A stretch of 17,987 nucleotides of DNA from Anaerolineales bacterium (GTDB taxonomy: Bacteria; Chloroflexota; Anaerolineae; 4572-78; J111), in contig JAAUSP010000091.1 in NCBI GenBank assembly GCA_012032575.1, positions 1 to 17,987 on the forward strand, read 5' to 3'. The notes beneath the pieces are model-generated. The model saw only the letters and a program-made list of their open reading frames with translations. It was not told the DNA's origin and ran no database searches. The position numbers and the translations under genes are program-made. Below are positions 15,704-17,987 of this stretch, piece after piece. Within the stretch, counting starts at the first letter, position 1. Each line of letters opens with the position of its first letter.

Positions 15704-17987
15704 TTATTGCGGATTGGCGGCTGCTTCTTCGACAGGCGGACCATACAAACGACGATAAGCCGCCAGGTTGACGTAAATATTCCTGATGTAAACCCTGGAC
15801 TCGCGGAAAGGAATGCGCTCGACAAAAATATCCAGATCGTCAGAGGTTTTGATCCACTCCAGAACATTGCCGGGGCCGGCGTTGTAGGCCGCCAGCGCGG
15901 CAAATTGATTGCCGTCAAAAATGCCCAACTGCTGGCTGATGTACCAGGCCCCAAATTTAACGCTGATGTAGGGCAGCCAGAGTTGATCGGGGTGATACAC
16001 CCGCTCAAAAGCGCTCCGCTCGGCCACGTAATCGCCGGTGGCGGGCATCACCTGCATCAAACCGCGCGCGCCGGCAATGGATTCCGCCGACTGCTCAAAC
16101 AGGCTTTCCTGCCGCATGATAGCCAGCAGCAGGGCCGGGTCAACCTCGTGCTGCTCGGCCTCGGCAAAGATCACATCGTCGAACAAAATAGGGTAAAACA
16201 AACGCTGCACAAAAATGGGCGCGTTTTCGGGGTCGCCGGCCGGGGAGAGGGTAATCAGGCGGGCGGCGGTGACAATACTCAACCGGCCCAGGCCCTTATC
16301 CCGAAAATAAACCGAAAGCTGGTACAGCGCCAGGGGCTTGTCCCGACCAGGTATCTTTGTACTTTTCAAACTCGGCCAGCGCTTCGGTTCGCAAGCCCAA
16401 ATACAGCAAGATATCCCCCCGCTGGAAGGCCGGGTCGGCCCGCACCTCGGCGCTCAAGCCGGACGGGTTTTCGGAAGCGCTCAGGTCCAGCCACGCTTCA
16501 GCTTCGGTTTTCTCGCGGCTCAATTCTGCCGGAGGGGGCATTTCCAGCGGGACCGTATGCGGCTGAACCCCAGTGAGCAGGTCCTGCGCCCGCAGGCTGT
16601 AGTAATCAAGTGAACTGGTTAAGAGGCGCTTCAGAACCGCCTCGGCCTCGTCTTTTCGGCCCAGGACCAGCAGCGTTTTGGCCTGCCAGTAACCGCCGAA
16701 GTTAGCCAGGTCGCTGTCGGAATATGTGTCCATCAAGGTGGCCCAGGGAATAAGCGCCTGCTCGTACTCCTCGGCCTTGAAAGCGGCATAACCGGCCCAG
16801 TACAGGGCGTCGTCGGTGTATTCGTCGCGGGGATATTTTTCGGCCAGCTCGCGCAGGCTGTTATAGGCTTCGTCCAGCAAATCGCCATCCAAATCCAGGC
16901 GAGCCGCCCGCCACAGCGCTTCCCCGGCCAGGGGATGGGTCGGTTTTTTGGCGACAAATTCACGAAAAGCAGCTTTGGCCTGGCTGACATTATCCTGTCC
17001 CGCCAGCGCCTTGCCGATTTCCAGATGAGCCTTGCCCCAATTGGCGTTGGTGGGATAATCGTCAATTAGGCGCTCAAAGGCATTAATCGCCCCGTTGTAG
17101 CGCCCCAAGCCCTGCTGCGACAAGCCCAGCAGCCAAAGCGCGTCGGCGGCTTTGGGCGGGGGTCCTGTTTCTACGGCAGTAGCGGTGAGTTCGTTTGTTG
17201 CCGTCAGAGCTGTGGTCGCGGCGATTGGCTCCGGCGGGTTTAGATACCGTTCAAAAGCAACCACCGCCGGTTCATAAGCCCCGGCGTAATAATCAACCAG
17301 GCCGCGCTGAAAATCATCCACCGGCACCCCAGCATTAACCAGCTCGACCAGGGCCAGGTAGCTGTCATTGGCCTGGGGATAATTATTGACCGCTTCCAGG
17401 TAACGCGCCTGGGCGGCTTCGGTTTCACCGGCGGCCAGGTGCGCTTCGGCCAGCAGCCGCAAAATCTTGGCCCGATAAGCTTCAATCCGGGACACGCTCA
17501 GGATGGTCTCATATTGAGCAATCGCGCCCGCCGGATTGTCATAGGCCAGTTCAGCCCGGGCAATGCTCTCGCGCAGGTGAACCTGAAAGCCGACATCGCT
17601 GGTGGATTGGATACCGGTTTGATACGCATTGATGGTATCGGTATAGGCGCTGGTGCGCAGTTCGACATCACCCATCCGTTCATAAATGTAGACATTGGCT
17701 GGATCATTGGGGATGATGCTGCCCCGCAAGGTCATAACGGCTTCGTCCAACTGTCCGGCCTGCTCATAGGCCAGGCCCAGATTGAACTGGGCGGCGCGGG
17801 TCAATTCGTCGCTGGGGTACTGCTGGACAAAACTGGCGAGGCTGGCTACGGCAGCAACTGCATCGCCCGCCAGCAGTTCGCTGCGCCCGCGCCAATGCAG
17901 AGCCAGCCGTTGCTCATGCGCGTCAGCGCCGGGGTCGGCCAAAAGTGCCCCGAATTCAGTACGGGCGGTGTCGTAATCGCCATTGAC
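15704..17987 (-). CDS. TPR-containing lytic transglycosylase (Slt70-like), 5' end outside the window, frame-broken
   Basis: This enzyme class cleaves peptidoglycan between N-acetylmuramic acid and N-acetylglucosamine, forming 1,6-anhydro ends. About 760 residues are visible; the reading frame continues past the window end, so the true start is not seen. Residues before about 530 form roughly ten TPR-like helical pairs (e.g. AAQFNLGLAYEQAGQLDEAV, ALWLLGLSQQGLGRYNGAI). The C-terminal SLT domain has all the hallmarks: LLAIMRQESLFEQ with catalytic Glu (codon 16108-16106), ARGLMQVMPATG and ALAAYNAGPGNV. The frame changes at CCC 16342-16344; one base fewer joins YKDTWS to DKPLALYQLSVYF. Location is presumably the envelope, but any signal sequence lies outside. 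It precedes the kinase-LysM operon on the same strand, which has its own promoter. Confidence 0.93.

Overview
The window looks like a stretch of a Chloroflexota (Anaerolineae-like) chromosome. This is an inference from gene content and style: a YebC-RuvC-RuvA cluster, large multi-domain histidine kinases, Pro/Thr-rich envelope proteins with one N-terminal membrane anchor, and short degenerate tandem repeats in almost every gap. No rRNA, tRNA, CRISPR array, transposase or phage gene was seen.

Layout. (1) 1-800: the C-terminal end of a short-chain dehydrogenase/reductase, an 85-bp nested palindromic element, a bidirectional terminator and a small minus-strand membrane protein with its own promoter. 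(2) 805-3136: DNA translocase FtsK. (3) 3137-3565: a repeat-filled gap with a terminator, then the promoter and leader of the next operon. (4) 3566-5544: yebC-ruvC-ruvA, whose two internal gaps are filled by repeat-built hairpins. No ruvB is present. (5) 5548-6925: mnmE on the minus strand, tail to tail with ruvA. (6) 7168-11570, plus strand: a sensor histidine kinase followed by an anchored Calx-beta surface protein. (7) 11699-15546, minus strand: a second histidine kinase, with Gln in place of the phosphoacceptor His, followed 17 nt later by an anchored LysM/IPT protein. (8) 15704-17987, minus strand: a TPR-lytic transglycosylase that runs off the window end.

How the genes fit together. The left half is housekeeping: chromosome segregation, recombination and tRNA modification. 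The right half is an envelope locus in which two kinase/surface-protein pairs converge on a shared terminator, next to a peptidoglycan-cleaving enzyme. A functional link between envelope sensing and wall remodelling is plausible but is inferred only from context.

Sequence quality. At least eight reading-frame breaks, and probably a ninth in the small membrane protein, interrupt otherwise well-conserved genes. Most sit on short homopolymers, and a one-base change usually restores a full-length family-typical protein. I read these mainly as sequencing or assembly indels and give each gene as one reconstructed span.

The observations I find most interesting are: the repeat-built hairpin that appears to have split an overlapping ruvC/ruvA stop-start (ATGA) and separated ruvA from its Shine-Dalgarno; the many different heptamer repeats, some of them inside coding sequence; and the kinase with QELRTP in place of HELRTP.
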